Assembly: GCF_000143415.4 (NCBI RefSeq)
Contig: NW_003314318.1
Coordinates: 1,229,394 to 1,293,393, forward strand
Direction of reading: 5' to 3'
DNA from: Selaginella moellendorffii
Lineage: Eukaryota > Streptophyta > Lycopodiopsida > Selaginellales > Selaginellaceae
DNA: 64,000 bases
In this document: piece after piece, positions 20,782 through 29,975 of the stretch
How positions within the stretch are numbered: position 1 is the stretch's first letter
How the letters are laid out: each line of letters opens with the position of its first letter
Position numbers and translations under genes: made by a program
The notes under the pieces: generated by a model
The model's database searches: none
The model's input: only the letters and a program-made list of their open reading frames with translations
What the model was told of the DNA's origin: nothing

Positions 20782-21207
20782 CTAGTAGCCACACAAGCCA
20801 TAGTCGCAGCGCTTGTTCTTACACACGCGGCCACATTTGCCGCAGTTGCGACTGTCGCGAAGGAGATTGACGCAGCGACCTCTGCAACAGGAATATCCCC
20901 AGGGGCATCTATTCCAGCAGCTCCCACAGTAGTTTCTATTGGTGAGAATATCCACGCACTGCCTGTTGCAACACGTAGGCCCGGCGGGATTGTACCTCCC
21001 ATCCAAGCAAATCGCGGGCTTCCTATCGCAAGTCGCCGGACGTCTTCCACCCCAGAACCACTCGTCCTTGCTTGGACGGGACCATTCCTCCTCTTTGCTA
21101 GGTGGCGGAGATGGAGACGTGGTGGTGCTGGCGAGAGAGGACGAGATCAAGGACGAGAGGAGGAGAATCGCGAGGAATCCCATCAGCCTTTGCCTCGATC
21201 CCGCCAT
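20782..21207 (-). CDS. STIG1-like secreted cysteine-rich protein
   Basis: This is a single-exon gene of 141 codons. A signal peptide (MAGSRQRLMGFLAILLLSS, to about residue 27) is followed by a proline/serine/acidic linker. The cysteine-rich STIG1 domain has the family rhythm: CDRKPAICLDG, TCCNRQCVDILTNRNYCGSC, CPWGYSCCRGRCVNLLRDSRNCGKCG and CKNKRCDYGLCGY. STIG1 proteins of flowering plants act in the extracellular matrix of reproductive tissues; the role here is unknown. The ATG at 21207 is the first in frame after the TATA box at 21323-21330. It is the source of the fragment at 3100-3287. Confidence 0.92.
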   Translation of the reverse strand: MAGSRQRLMGFLAILLLSSLISSSLASTTTSPSPPPSKEEEWSRPSKDEWFWGGRRPATCDRKPAICLDGRYNPAGPTCCNRQCVDILTNRNYCGSCWNRCPWGYSCCRGRCVNLLRDSRNCGKCGRVCKNKRCDYGLCGY

Positions 21208-21800
21208 TGTTTCTTCCGGATTGATAGATCCTGCGAGAAAATCGATAGATCCTGCCAGAGAATTGGTAGATCCTGCGAGGAAACGAGAAAGCCTTTGCTG
21301 TTTCGATGCATTGCGTGTGGAGTTTATATACACCACACCCGCGGAGACGTCTGGTTTCCGGGGCCACAAAACATGGCATACTTGTAACGAACGATCATGC
21401 ACGGCGTGCGAGGCCACGATCGCCTTGACAATTTGCAAGGAGACCCCCTGGAAATGATCAAACGGAAAGGTCAAAGGGGTCGCATATTGGAAATCGTGTC
21501 CGTGCTATCACAGCTCGCTTGTCCAAATTGGAACCATGGAAAACAATGTTTCCTCTCATCACAGTACAACATCTCAGTACTTACAACTTTTAGAATGCTC
21601 ATGTTCTCCATATAATCAAAACATCTCTACATTTTGCAGCTAGCCAAGTTGCTAGATACTAGCAAAAATGCCCTTACAATGCTCAGAAGACATGGTTTTT
21701 AAAAACTAGCATCTCAGCATGAGAAAACATGGTTGTTCTAAACTTTCCATCGATCTAAAATCTTCTCGAGCTGAGAGAAGAATTGGGAGCGATCAACCAA
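21208..21800. other. STIG1 promoter/leader and HHP 3' flank
   Basis: This 593-bp space between two minus-strand genes contains the STIG1 leader with a run of four similar units of about 24 bases (AGATCCTGCGAGAAA-like, 21225-21290), its TATA box, and further left-to-right AT-rich sequence (21600-21800) that should hold the 3' end of the HHP gene. No extra gene is seen. Confidence 0.45.
21323..21330 (-). promoter_or_regulatory. TATA box of the STIG1-like gene
   Basis: TATATAAA on the minus strand lies 116-123 bases upstream of the STIG1 start codon, a distance fitting a leader of roughly 85-90 bases. The direct repeats at 21227-21285 (ATCCTGCGAGAAA/ATCCTGCCAGAGA-type units) lie in the predicted leader. 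Confidence 0.6.
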
Positions 21801-22819
21801 TCACACCATCCCACATCCACTGGAATGCCTCCACTGGAGATAGAGCAATCCCGCACGGTAGTGAGTGTACGCCCCGGCCACCACCAACACGTGGAAAAGC
21901 TGGTGGCTATGGCCGGCGATATCAAACCTCCCGGGCTTCCACCTCTCAGGAACCCTAGTCACGTACACGAGCGCGCCCATGCCGTAGAACAGCCCCATAA
22001 AAAGCTCATAGACGGTGGTCAACACTATGACCGGCTGGTTGCCATGCAGGAAAATCTTGTGGACCACCGGCGCCACGCCCGACACGCCCATGGCCACAAA
22101 CAGCGCCGCCCTAACGGGGCGATAGGCGGCCGTCTGGAACACCGGGAGCAGCGATACCAGTATGGCGAGAACGCCCAAAAGCGTTATCACCGCCAGGTAG
22201 AGGTTTCTCCACAGCGGCGAGCACATGAACGAGTAGTAGACCGGCGGATAGAAGGAGGTGGAGATGAGCGATGCGATCCCTGCGTAGTCGAGGCGGAGGA
22301 GCAAATACGAGGCCCTCTCCGAGTGGCAGCCCAGGAGATGGGCGACGCTGCTGGAGAAGAGGCAAAACATGGCACCGCCCAGGAATGTGTAGATCGGCCA
22401 GCGCGCGGTCGGTGCGTGGAGGAGCTCGGCCACCAGGGTGGGGATTTCCACCGTCAGGATCACGTTGATGGTGAGGAAGACGAAGAGGAGGAATCCCACG
22501 CAGTGCCTGGAGCAAGGAAAGGGTGCCGTCAGTCCCAAGGGCCGAAAGATCATGGAATCGAGCGATGGAAAAAGGGGGAAAGGGATCGCGATACTTACGT
22601 CCAGAAGTTGAGTGTCTCGTTGTGGATGGAGAACATGCTGAGGATCGTCTGCTTGAGCGGCCAATTCACCCTGTAGTGCTTGAGGATGTACTCGTTGTCG
22701 CGGAGATAATCGGGGAGCGCGTGGTAGTCCACCAGACTGTAGGCCTTCTGGAGCAATCGCCGCGCCTTGGATGGGCTCCCGGGGCATTCATCGCGATCAC
22801 TGGCAGCCATTGGGGACAT
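21801..22819 (-). CDS. Heptahelical transmembrane protein (HHP, PAQR/adiponectin-receptor-like family)
   Basis: Two exons (22599-22819 and 21801-22506, intron 92 bp) join in frame to give 308 residues. PAQR/HlyIII-type proteins have seven membrane spans with an internal metal site; plant HHPs are linked to hormone, sugar and cold responses. The soluble N-terminus reads LVDYHALPDYLRDNEYILKHYR, the hallmark of plant HHPs, then the FSIHNETLNFWTH motif before span 1. The metal-binding histidines are in SSSVAHLLGCHSE and in GHSHQLFHVLVV near the C-terminus. ATG 22819 (MSPMAAS) is chosen; ATG 22810 is an alternative. It appears intact and GC-rich. Confidence 0.92.
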
Positions 22820-22959
22820 CGTCCCTTCCAAACCCTATACTGCCAAGGGAACCGCTTTCCCCTCTTTAAAACGCGAAGTCCCCTTTAGGCATATGCCAGG
22901 AATGTGCACGGGGATATGCGTCCTTTAATGGTTTATATGCCTTTTGATTCGAACTAAAC

Positions 22960-22967
22960 TATAAAAA
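22960..22967 (+). promoter_or_regulatory. TATA-like box before the chromodomain gene
   Basis: TATAAAAA lies only 22 bases upstream of the chromodomain ATG at 22990. If this box sets a start site about 30 bases downstream, the message would begin at or past the ATG. So either an upstream site is used or the leader is close to zero. Confidence 0.4.
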
Positions 22968-22989
22968 GGGTGTAAGGGTTTGTAGAGCA

Positions 22990-23445
22990 ATGGCGTGCGT
23001 TCTCGTGAATGGGCTCCCCGAATGGGAAGTTGACAAGGTGATCGACTCGAGGATCAATGCCTGCAACAAGCGCGAGTATAGGGTGCTTTGGAGGGATTGG
23101 CCAGCGGAAACGGCGTCCTGGGAGGTGGCCGAGAATTTGGAGAACGCGCCGTTGAAGGTCAAGGAGTACTGGGCGAGCGCGCCATTCAGGTACAGGCGAG
23201 GCAAGATTTTTTATGTTGATCCCGAGTCTTTGGCAACTCCAGCGATAGTGCCAAGGGAGGTAGAGGTGGAACGAGCTGTGAGGGAGATTGTGGAGAGTCC
23301 TGTGGCAGAAGGGATGAAGAACCGAGCCCAGGAACTCCAAGCCGCTGCGACTTCTCCACGCAAGAGAAGAAGGCTAGTCCCTTTGGCGCAGAAGCAGGCA
23401 ATGGCTTCGTCCTCAAGCTCGAGCCTTAGGAACAAAACGTTCTAA
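22990..23445 (+). CDS. Small chromodomain protein (151 aa), possibly derived from a chromovirus integrase tail
   Basis: This is a single-exon gene. Residues 11-60 form a chromodomain (EWEVDKVIDSRI, YRVLWRDWP, ASWEVAENLENA, VKEYW), with aromatic positions kept. The wording is closest to chromodomains at the end of Ty3/gypsy chromovirus integrases and to CMT-type chromodomains. The rest is a basic tail with a likely nuclear signal (SPRKRRRLVP) and a serine run. No catalytic part is present. The divergent neighbour HHP starts 170 bp away. A decayed paralogous piece with the same start (MECVLVNG) lies at 27849, supporting the chosen ATG. A role in chromatin binding is inferred only. Confidence 0.72.
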   Translation: MACVLVNGLPEWEVDKVIDSRINACNKREYRVLWRDWPAETASWEVAENLENAPLKVKEYWASAPFRYRRGKIFYVDPESLATPAIVPREVEVERAVREIVESPVAEGMKNRAQELQAAATSPRKRRRLVPLAQKQAMASSSSSSLRNKTF

Positions 23446-24439
23446 ATTCCAGGAACGTTTTAAATTTCAAGAACAAAATGTTGTAAGCGTAGCTTATTTT
23501 GGATTAGAGCTACACAAAAAATCAGGTTCAATTCCCGCAAGCAGACACTCACTTAGAACTATATTAGAATTTTTTTAGGAATTATTAATTTTAAACATAA
23601 TATGATTACCTATCTTTAATATTGAAAGCAAAAAAGAACTAATGTATTATGGGGTAGAACTTAAAAAATATAGCAATAGTTAAGTAATTTATTAATTTTC
23701 TAGAGATACAATTTATAGAAGGCTGCTTTTGTTGATATAAAAACATTTATTAATCTGAGTGTCAATTTTTCATCTGGTTATTTATTGTGAAAAATATAAT
23801 TTTATTTTTAATAAATTAACTGCAAAAGTGTGAGTCAATTGCTAGGTCCTTAAGATGCTCAGAAAATATATTTACCATCCCATCCATTTACTGTTCACAA
23901 AAAGGGATGTTCAAGAAAGAACACATTTCAAATAAAAAGAATAAAAATGCATTTTAGTGAACCAGTCATGAAATGGAAAGTGGCAATGTGCTCAAAACAC
24001 AATAAAACCACCTAAAAGGAGTACAAGGTAATCTTTTTTGTGCTAAGCTTTTACAAAATTGAAACCTCTTCCTCACTAGTACTTCTTTGGAGTAGTCACT
24101 TAATATTTTGTCATCATGATCATCAGCAGCACATGCTCTAAATTCTATGGCACTTCCTAGAATGTGGTATTAGTTGGAGGAAAAGCTTTCAATCATATCA
24201 AGCCGCACACAGATAAGAATGCCAAAGTTCATCACTTTGGCACACAATGTCTTTGTTCTAGCTTGAGCTCTAAAAAAAGGGGCATTTCTAGAAAGTACCA
24301 CGTTTTCACATCAAAAGCATTAAAAGTAAGTGCATTTTAGTGAGTATGGGAAGTGTGAAGGGTGCTCCACATACAATCAACTTGGTATAAATATTGAAGC
24401 CAATTGACAAGAGATTTAGAGCAAACATACACTGGACTC

Positions 24440-24665
24440 CACCAGAAATGAGAAGTAGCAAATGTCATTGTTTATTGGTTCTAGTTGCTAATGAATAATA
24501 GCAATATCTAATGTGCTAAGTTGACGATTGCAAGGCAGACTTGAGCAATACAAATGACTATCACAAGCACCATATAGTTTGCAAGATGCATTTTAAGGCC
24601 CCAAATGGTCACATGTCATGAAACTTGCCAATTTTGCAACTGAAGCCTTTCAGATTTAGGATTTT
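24440..24665 (+). pseudogene. Decayed SBP-box gene fragment
   Basis: The stretch 24519-24640 follows the SBP-box gene at 30497-30620 base for base in long runs, for example AAGTTGACGATTGCAAGGC followed by ACTTGAGCAAT, with the preceding Gln-rich region also traceable from about 24477. Nearly all differences are C to T or G to A relative to the intact gene (for example GCGAGATG to GCAAGATG, GCATTCCAAGG to GCATTTTAAGG). Stops break the frame. The match ends around the position of the parent's first intron. Confidence 0.82.
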
Positions 24666-25479
24666 TATTTTAAATTAAAAACTAATAAAGTTGAAATTGA
24701 AAAATGATATGAAAACAAAAAAAATAATATTTTTCCATTTGACAATTCTTCTCTCCACTGATTAGGGCAAAAACTTTGACACCCTTCTAGCCCTTTTTGA
24801 GCCATTTTACCTTGTAAAAATGGGTGTTTTTTCAAAATGCCCTTTAAATACTAAGTAGAAATTATCAAAAGAAATTTTATGAGAAGGTAGCTCTTGTTCT
24901 TCAAGAGCAATAGAACAAAATATTCTTTTTCTGTCATAATGAACAATAAATATTTTAAATTAAATGAGTGGGTGTTAATAATATTTCTCTCAATCGACTG
25001 GAATTTAGATTGCATGCCATAGTTGTCTTGTTTAAGGTATAATTTTACAAAGAAGAAATAGAAGGACAACAAGAGTTATCATTTAATTCTAGAAGGTATG
25101 CATATTATATATTCAATTTTTTTTCTTTCCATGCATTTAACTTCTAATATAGGAAACACAAAGGGAAGAAGATCATAAATCAAAGAAGCAACAACCACTT
25201 AGAAAATTCTCAACTAATTGAAATTTTTATTATCCTTAGGCTTTTACTAAAATTGATGAAAAAGGTATAATAGATTTAAACTTTTTCTTTTCTCAATTCT
25301 TTTATATAAGGGTACATAATGGGTTTAAGAATTTTTTATGCTTAGTGTATCTAAGCTAGGAAAACAAATGTCTTTATTGGAGTAGGATTTGCTATTATTC
25401 ATTTGAATGTTTGAAAGATCATGATAATTCTAGTGATCATGTAGCTATAAAGAAGGATAAAGATTACAAATGAAGACTT

Positions 25480-26480
25480 GAAAATGACAAACAAAGGAGT
25501 TTGATCACTATCACATCAAAGCTTTAGGTTTTAAGTTCTTGCAATCAAAGATGTTGTTAAAGAGGAATTTTTTTAGAGCTGCAAAGAAATCTTTTTTTTA
25601 GCTTGATAAACTGTCATATAGACTAATTACCACATGAACTAGCCCAAGAGTACAAATAATCAATTTGAACGACACCTAATTCTTTATATAAGTTATCTCA
25701 GAGACAAAGAAAAAGGTGTTCCAATCACAAAGTTTATTCAATTGTTACCTCTTGAAGATAGTATAACTAAATTAGTCTACAATGACATAATTCAAGTAGT
25801 AGAGAGCTTAAATTTGGACTTGAACAAACTTGTCACTTTGACAATAGACGAATGTAACACTATACAAAGGTCTATTATAAGAGTTGTTTAGCATTTCAGA
25901 AACAATATTCCAGGATTAATTAGTGTGTATTGCATAATACATAAAGAAACATTAGTAACAAAGGATGGATTGAAATTGAATGAAGACTCTACCCCAAATA
26001 AAGTATATTCTTAGCTAAAAAAGAGTGTAAATCACCATCAACATTTCAAGAAGTTATTTGAAAGCTATAATCATAAGTCATTAAGTTTATTATAAATTCA
26101 TAAGGTGCAAAAGTTATCACAAGGGTAAATTATCAAATAGTTTGTAGAAGTTATGCTAGTGATTCTTCAGCTTTGGTAATCTAAATTACCTGAGTGGTAT
26201 GACACCTTGAGAATCTTTCAAATATACTTGTAACCCTTTTTTAATTATAATTATTTTTTATAATTGTTTTATATATTTATTATAGGTATAGTTTCTTACT
26301 CATTTCCTAGCTAATGTGTTTACAAAGTTGAATAAATTCAATCTAATGTTCTAACATGAGAGGACATTATTGGTGATCAACAGTTTTTTAGATTTAACAA
26401 TCTAAAATTTTTTAAATGGGTATTTGGCAAATTGTTGGATAGATTGAACATTATTATTTGATTCTCTATCTACTGGTAAA
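25480..26480 (+). pseudogene. hAT-like transposase relic (ZBED/SCAND type)
   Basis: Plus-strand reading with frameshifts gives LNKLVTLTIDECNT (25820-25860), HFRNNIPGLISVYCIIHKETLVTKDG (25890-25968), HHQHFKKLFESYNHKSL (26034-26085), SKLPEWYDTLRIFQIYL (26180-26230) and FLADVFTKLNKFNLMLQHE (26302-26360). The order and the VHCIIHxE-type motif are those of hAT-superfamily transposases of the ZBED5/GTF2I-associated type. It is broken by many stops. I see no intact terminal repeats. Confidence 0.6.
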
Positions 26481-27479
26481 TCTGGAAAGCTAGAGTACCA
26501 AGTAAATAGATATATTATTTCTTATGTTTTAAGTTATAAAGAGATCCCTTGTAAGGCTGGAGTTTTGGATTTTAATATAATATTAGATATATGAAGAGGA
26601 TCACTTAAAGGTTGCAAAAGTATTGCAAAGTAGTACATTTAGGAAGTGGTTAATAGTCTTAATTGACATTTTGAAAATTTCTCATTCTTCAATAGTTTGA
26701 AGATTTTTCATCCTTGTTCAATTTAAAATGATTTAATAGCGAGGAGAAAATAAATTTAACTTCAACTAGAATAACTTTTCTAGACATATACTTCACCAAA
26801 GCTTCTCATTTTTATAACTATGCTAAACATCATTCAAAGTTTTTTCTTTAGCTGATTTTAGTATTTTAGTAAAATCATCTAGCTCTTGCATAACTTTCAT
26901 ATTAATGATAATTTGGTTATAGTTGATCTTATTAGTAAAAAATAAAATTGTTTAAATTTAGTGTTAACTTTTGTATTCTCAAATCTTATGAGGCTATAGC
27001 AAGTTTGAATAACAATTCTAATTAATGCTATTCCATGTGAGAGAAAATAAGTAAGTGAATTTATTTTGGAAATATTAAAGGTGTTGATGATGATATTCAT
27101 AAATACTCCAAATCAAGATAATATAGATTGATGTAAAACATTCCAGATTTAGAATGCAAAGAAAGAAAGAAAAACACTTATATAATTAACCTTTCAATAT
27201 ATTTTTTGGCCAAAAACTCAAATCGAATGGCCTAAAAAAAGATTTAGCCTCTTTCAAATGTAATAGATTAGAAAACTACCATACCTTTCAAATTTATGCC
27301 TTGCCACTGATATTTGATCTCTCTCCCTCATATTGCATTTCTGTTTTGCTTGTGCATCCAAGATTTTTGTATCAAAAATCAATTCAATGAATTGACCTGC
27401 TCTAATTCCTTCTCTCTTCATTCCAAGGTGGCGAACTTGGTAAGCAGCTAGTTTTGCAGCAACCTCAGCATCACCATAA

Positions 27480-27770
27480 TTAGAGTATCATCACAATCGG
27501 GCAGATCTCGTCAAAAGGAGCTTGTGGATCTTTGCGTGGTCAGTTTCAACTTCTCGTGACTTCCCTGCTGTAAACTCAGGCTCCCTGGATGCAATCTTGT
27601 CTGAGTTGAAGCAAGACTCTTCCAGCAAGAAATTAAAGGAAAATATCTCAATCAATCGTACATCTTGTGAAAGGCTACCAGAAAGTACCGCATTTCCTCA
27701 CAATCGAAGGTCCTTGCCACGGCAAGATTCCAGGTAGAGATGTGGAGAATCAGTAGAGACACCATTCCTG
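27480..27770 (+). pseudogene. Unrecognised gene fragment of normal base composition
   Basis: A patch with normal GC content within AT-rich DNA has a 71-codon open stretch (27522-27737, without a convincing start) that reads SGSLDAILSELKQDSSSKKLKENIS and RRSLPRQDSR, ending at a possible splice donor-like CAGGTAGAG (27730). I do not recognise the family. It resembles a coding exon and not repeat DNA, and may be another captured gene piece. Confidence 0.35.
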
Positions 27771-27848
27771 GTCTTTGAGCGGCGAAAACGGCAGCAATTT
27801 GCTCTTCTAAGAGCTGACGCTTTGTTCGTGGATTTGACAGGGGAGGTA

Positions 27849-27970
27849 TGGAGTGCGTTTTGGTGAATGGGGTTACAGAGTGGGAGGGAGAAAGGCTGCT
27901 TGACGCACGGATTAACGCTGCAAAACAGAACTCTTGGAAAAACTGGCCAGCCGAATGTGCTTCCTACGTA
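27849..27970 (+). pseudogene. Decayed copy of the chromodomain gene start
   Basis: The translation MECVLVNGVTEWEGERLLDARINAAKQNSWKNWPAECASY closely follows residues 1-43 of the chromodomain protein at 22990. It lacks the YRVLW strand through a small deletion and stops at 27970 just after the second core motif. It is a truncated paralogue. The region 27971-28330 has a CT-rich tract (28030-28065) and AGAGAAAAAGCTT repeats (28145-28220) but no gene. Confidence 0.75.
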
Positions 27971-28330
27971 TAGCTCGAGTAGCAGACAGCAAAAGTGAAT
28001 GTGACAACTAGCTCGAGCGACAGCGCTTTCGCTCTTCTTTTTTCTTCTTTTTTTCTCATTCTCACTCCCACCACGTCGTTGCAGGTAGCGATAATCTAGT
28101 GTCTAAAACCAAATGTAATGTCTTACTCGGCTAAGCAACCAACATGATCTAGAGAAAAAGATTCGTGCTGAGACTTCGGAGAAAAAGCTTAGAGCAACAT
28201 GCTCCGGAACTAGAGAAAAAGCTTCAGACTCGTTCTCAGCAGCTGGAGGAAAGGACCATACTTCCTAGCTACCAGTAAACCACTAGAAAATCTCTACCTC
28301 AAAAAATTTACAAACCTATCGAGCTCAACT

Positions 28331-29498
28331 TTAGAAGCCGCCACGCATGTGTGCTCCAAGATCTCCAAACTGCTCGTCTGCCTCGTCGCTTCCAAAGTTG
28401 AGCTTGACCGCATCGAGCTTGCTGCGGAGGATCTCAATGGCATTCAGGAACATTTGAGCAGCCTTGATCGCTCCGGTGGATTCCACTGTGAAGATGAAGC
28501 TGTCCTCCTTGCCATAGATCTCCACAAGGCCAGGCTTTCCCATGGCTTCCGCTTTCTTGATCACTTCGTCATCATAAGTGTATGCCTCTGGGTCGACCAC
28601 TTCCACCTATGGAACAAAGCTTTGAGCTTTAGTTTCTTATCAAACTCTAAGCTCGACTGGCTGACCTGCTGTGTCTCTGGATTGATCTCAAAGACTTTGG
28701 TTGGGCTGCTATCGACCCATTCTCTTTTCTCCTCCAGGCTCAGCGTCTCCATGAGATTCTCATTGATGTGGATGTCAGGCTCATACTGAAACGTCACGGT
28801 TGCCGCTGGCGACCATTTGGCATGATCTTTGGCAATGCCTTTCCTGGCAATGGCACGAAGCTTGAGCTCCTGTCCTTTCCGGAGTTTTACAATGAGAATG
28901 CCCCTGAGGTGCAAAGCAGCAAAGTCAGTGAAAAAGCATGAAAAGGAAAGAGAATCGCAACCAACTTTTTCTGGTTGAAGTTTTCGATGTCCGGGTCGTG
29001 TCCAATCGAGTCCACTGGCACAACTTGTGAATCCGAGCTTTGAAGATCATGGCTGGTAACATCCAGCGTTTCCTCGGATGTGCATTTCACGGACAGCGTG
29101 AACTCGATCGAGCAGTAGTCACACCTGCAAATAAAATAAAATGGTTAGAGCCATGTGTGATGCTAGCAAAAAAAAAGGAAGAGAAAGACTTAGTTACATT
29201 CTTATTACCTTCCATCGCCGTCGCATTCGTCGCAGTCCCGCGAGTAGCGCATCTCCATGGCCTTGTCGCTGGTGAGAGGAATCAAACCTAGACGATGCGC
29301 GATGAACTCGTCATTGAGGACCGACGAGTTCGCCTCAATCTCCACCAGGTCGATCGCCAGGGTCGGAACCTCGGCAATGATCACACGGCGCAGCGCATTA
29401 GCAATGCTGGCGTCGGTATCGCGCAGCTCGAACTTGAGGAAATCATCCTTGAGGTCGCGAATCCGGACGGTGGGGAAGCGCTGATACGAAGCCTCCAT
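28331..29498 (-). CDS. RPB3: RNA polymerase II subunit RPB3
   Basis: RPB3 forms the assembly platform of polymerase II with RPB11. Four exons (29209-29498, 28966-29124, 28666-28903, 28331-28606) join with correct phase to give 320 residues. The alpha-like motif [28 protein letters not shown] (residues 23-50) is clear, as are [18 protein letters not shown] and the zinc-loop cysteines C89, C92, C98 and C101 (the last two after splicing). [23 protein letters not shown] and [10 protein letters not shown] continue the family pattern, and the C-terminus is [11 protein letters not shown]. Introns are 59-84 bp. It is intact and is the source of the broken copy at 2485-3068. Confidence 0.95.
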
Positions 29499-29975
29499 CA
29501 GCGCCCGGAGGAACCCTAAAAAATGGTCTCCAGGGTTTTAGGTTAGAACGTTTTTTTTTTCTTTTACCGTGCAGTACCAACGAGGCCCACCAATAGCGTG
29601 TTAGTCCGCTTTGTTGCTGCTACCTCTGGCAGACTTGACAGCCTCTCTCGTACCACCATGGCTGTTTCGCGCTAGGTTTAGGTCTCTCCATTCCTCCACT
29701 TGCTTTGCTGGATCGACGAGCGGCGGAGCGCGGCGCCAAGCGCTACAGCCAGATCTCGCGGCCAACAGGTAGTGTTCTTGACAGATTCCACCGGCGCGGC
29801 GGCCGGGATCGAGAATGCACTGCCATAGCCCGCGGATTCTCCCGTAATTTTGCCGCGGCGAGCTCCCGCTAGGCTTGGAGTTGGGGTTTCTTCCGTCCTT
29901 GTCGGTCGTCGGTGGGGGATCGATGAGCTTGGGGGCGAGAATTTGAGCTTGGATTGAGGCGAATTGGGCGTGGCC
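29499..29975. promoter_or_regulatory. Bidirectional promoter between RPB3 and the SBP-box gene
   Basis: These 477 bp separate divergent start codons. AACCCTAA (telo-box core) is at 29512-29519, 14 bases upstream of the RPB3 ATG, in its leader or core promoter. A T-rich run is at 29550-29562. The SBP side (29700-29975) is GC-rich and would be its leader. No separate gene is evident. Confidence 0.5.

Larger units (their letters stand above)
23446..27480. other. AT-rich decayed DNA without intact genes
   Basis: Base composition changes abruptly at about 23450 from mixed to strongly AT-rich. No ORF of convincing quality is present. Two relics are recognisable and listed separately: an SBP-box fragment (24440-24665) and a hAT-like transposase (25480-26480). 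The rest is full of stops in all frames and poly-A/poly-T tracts and looks like old transposon DNA. Confidence 0.6.

Noticed and set aside
21783-22676. A 297-codon plus-strand frame opposite the HHP gene
   Set aside because: It is antisense to exons with strong family identity, charged and low-complexity. It is a shadow.
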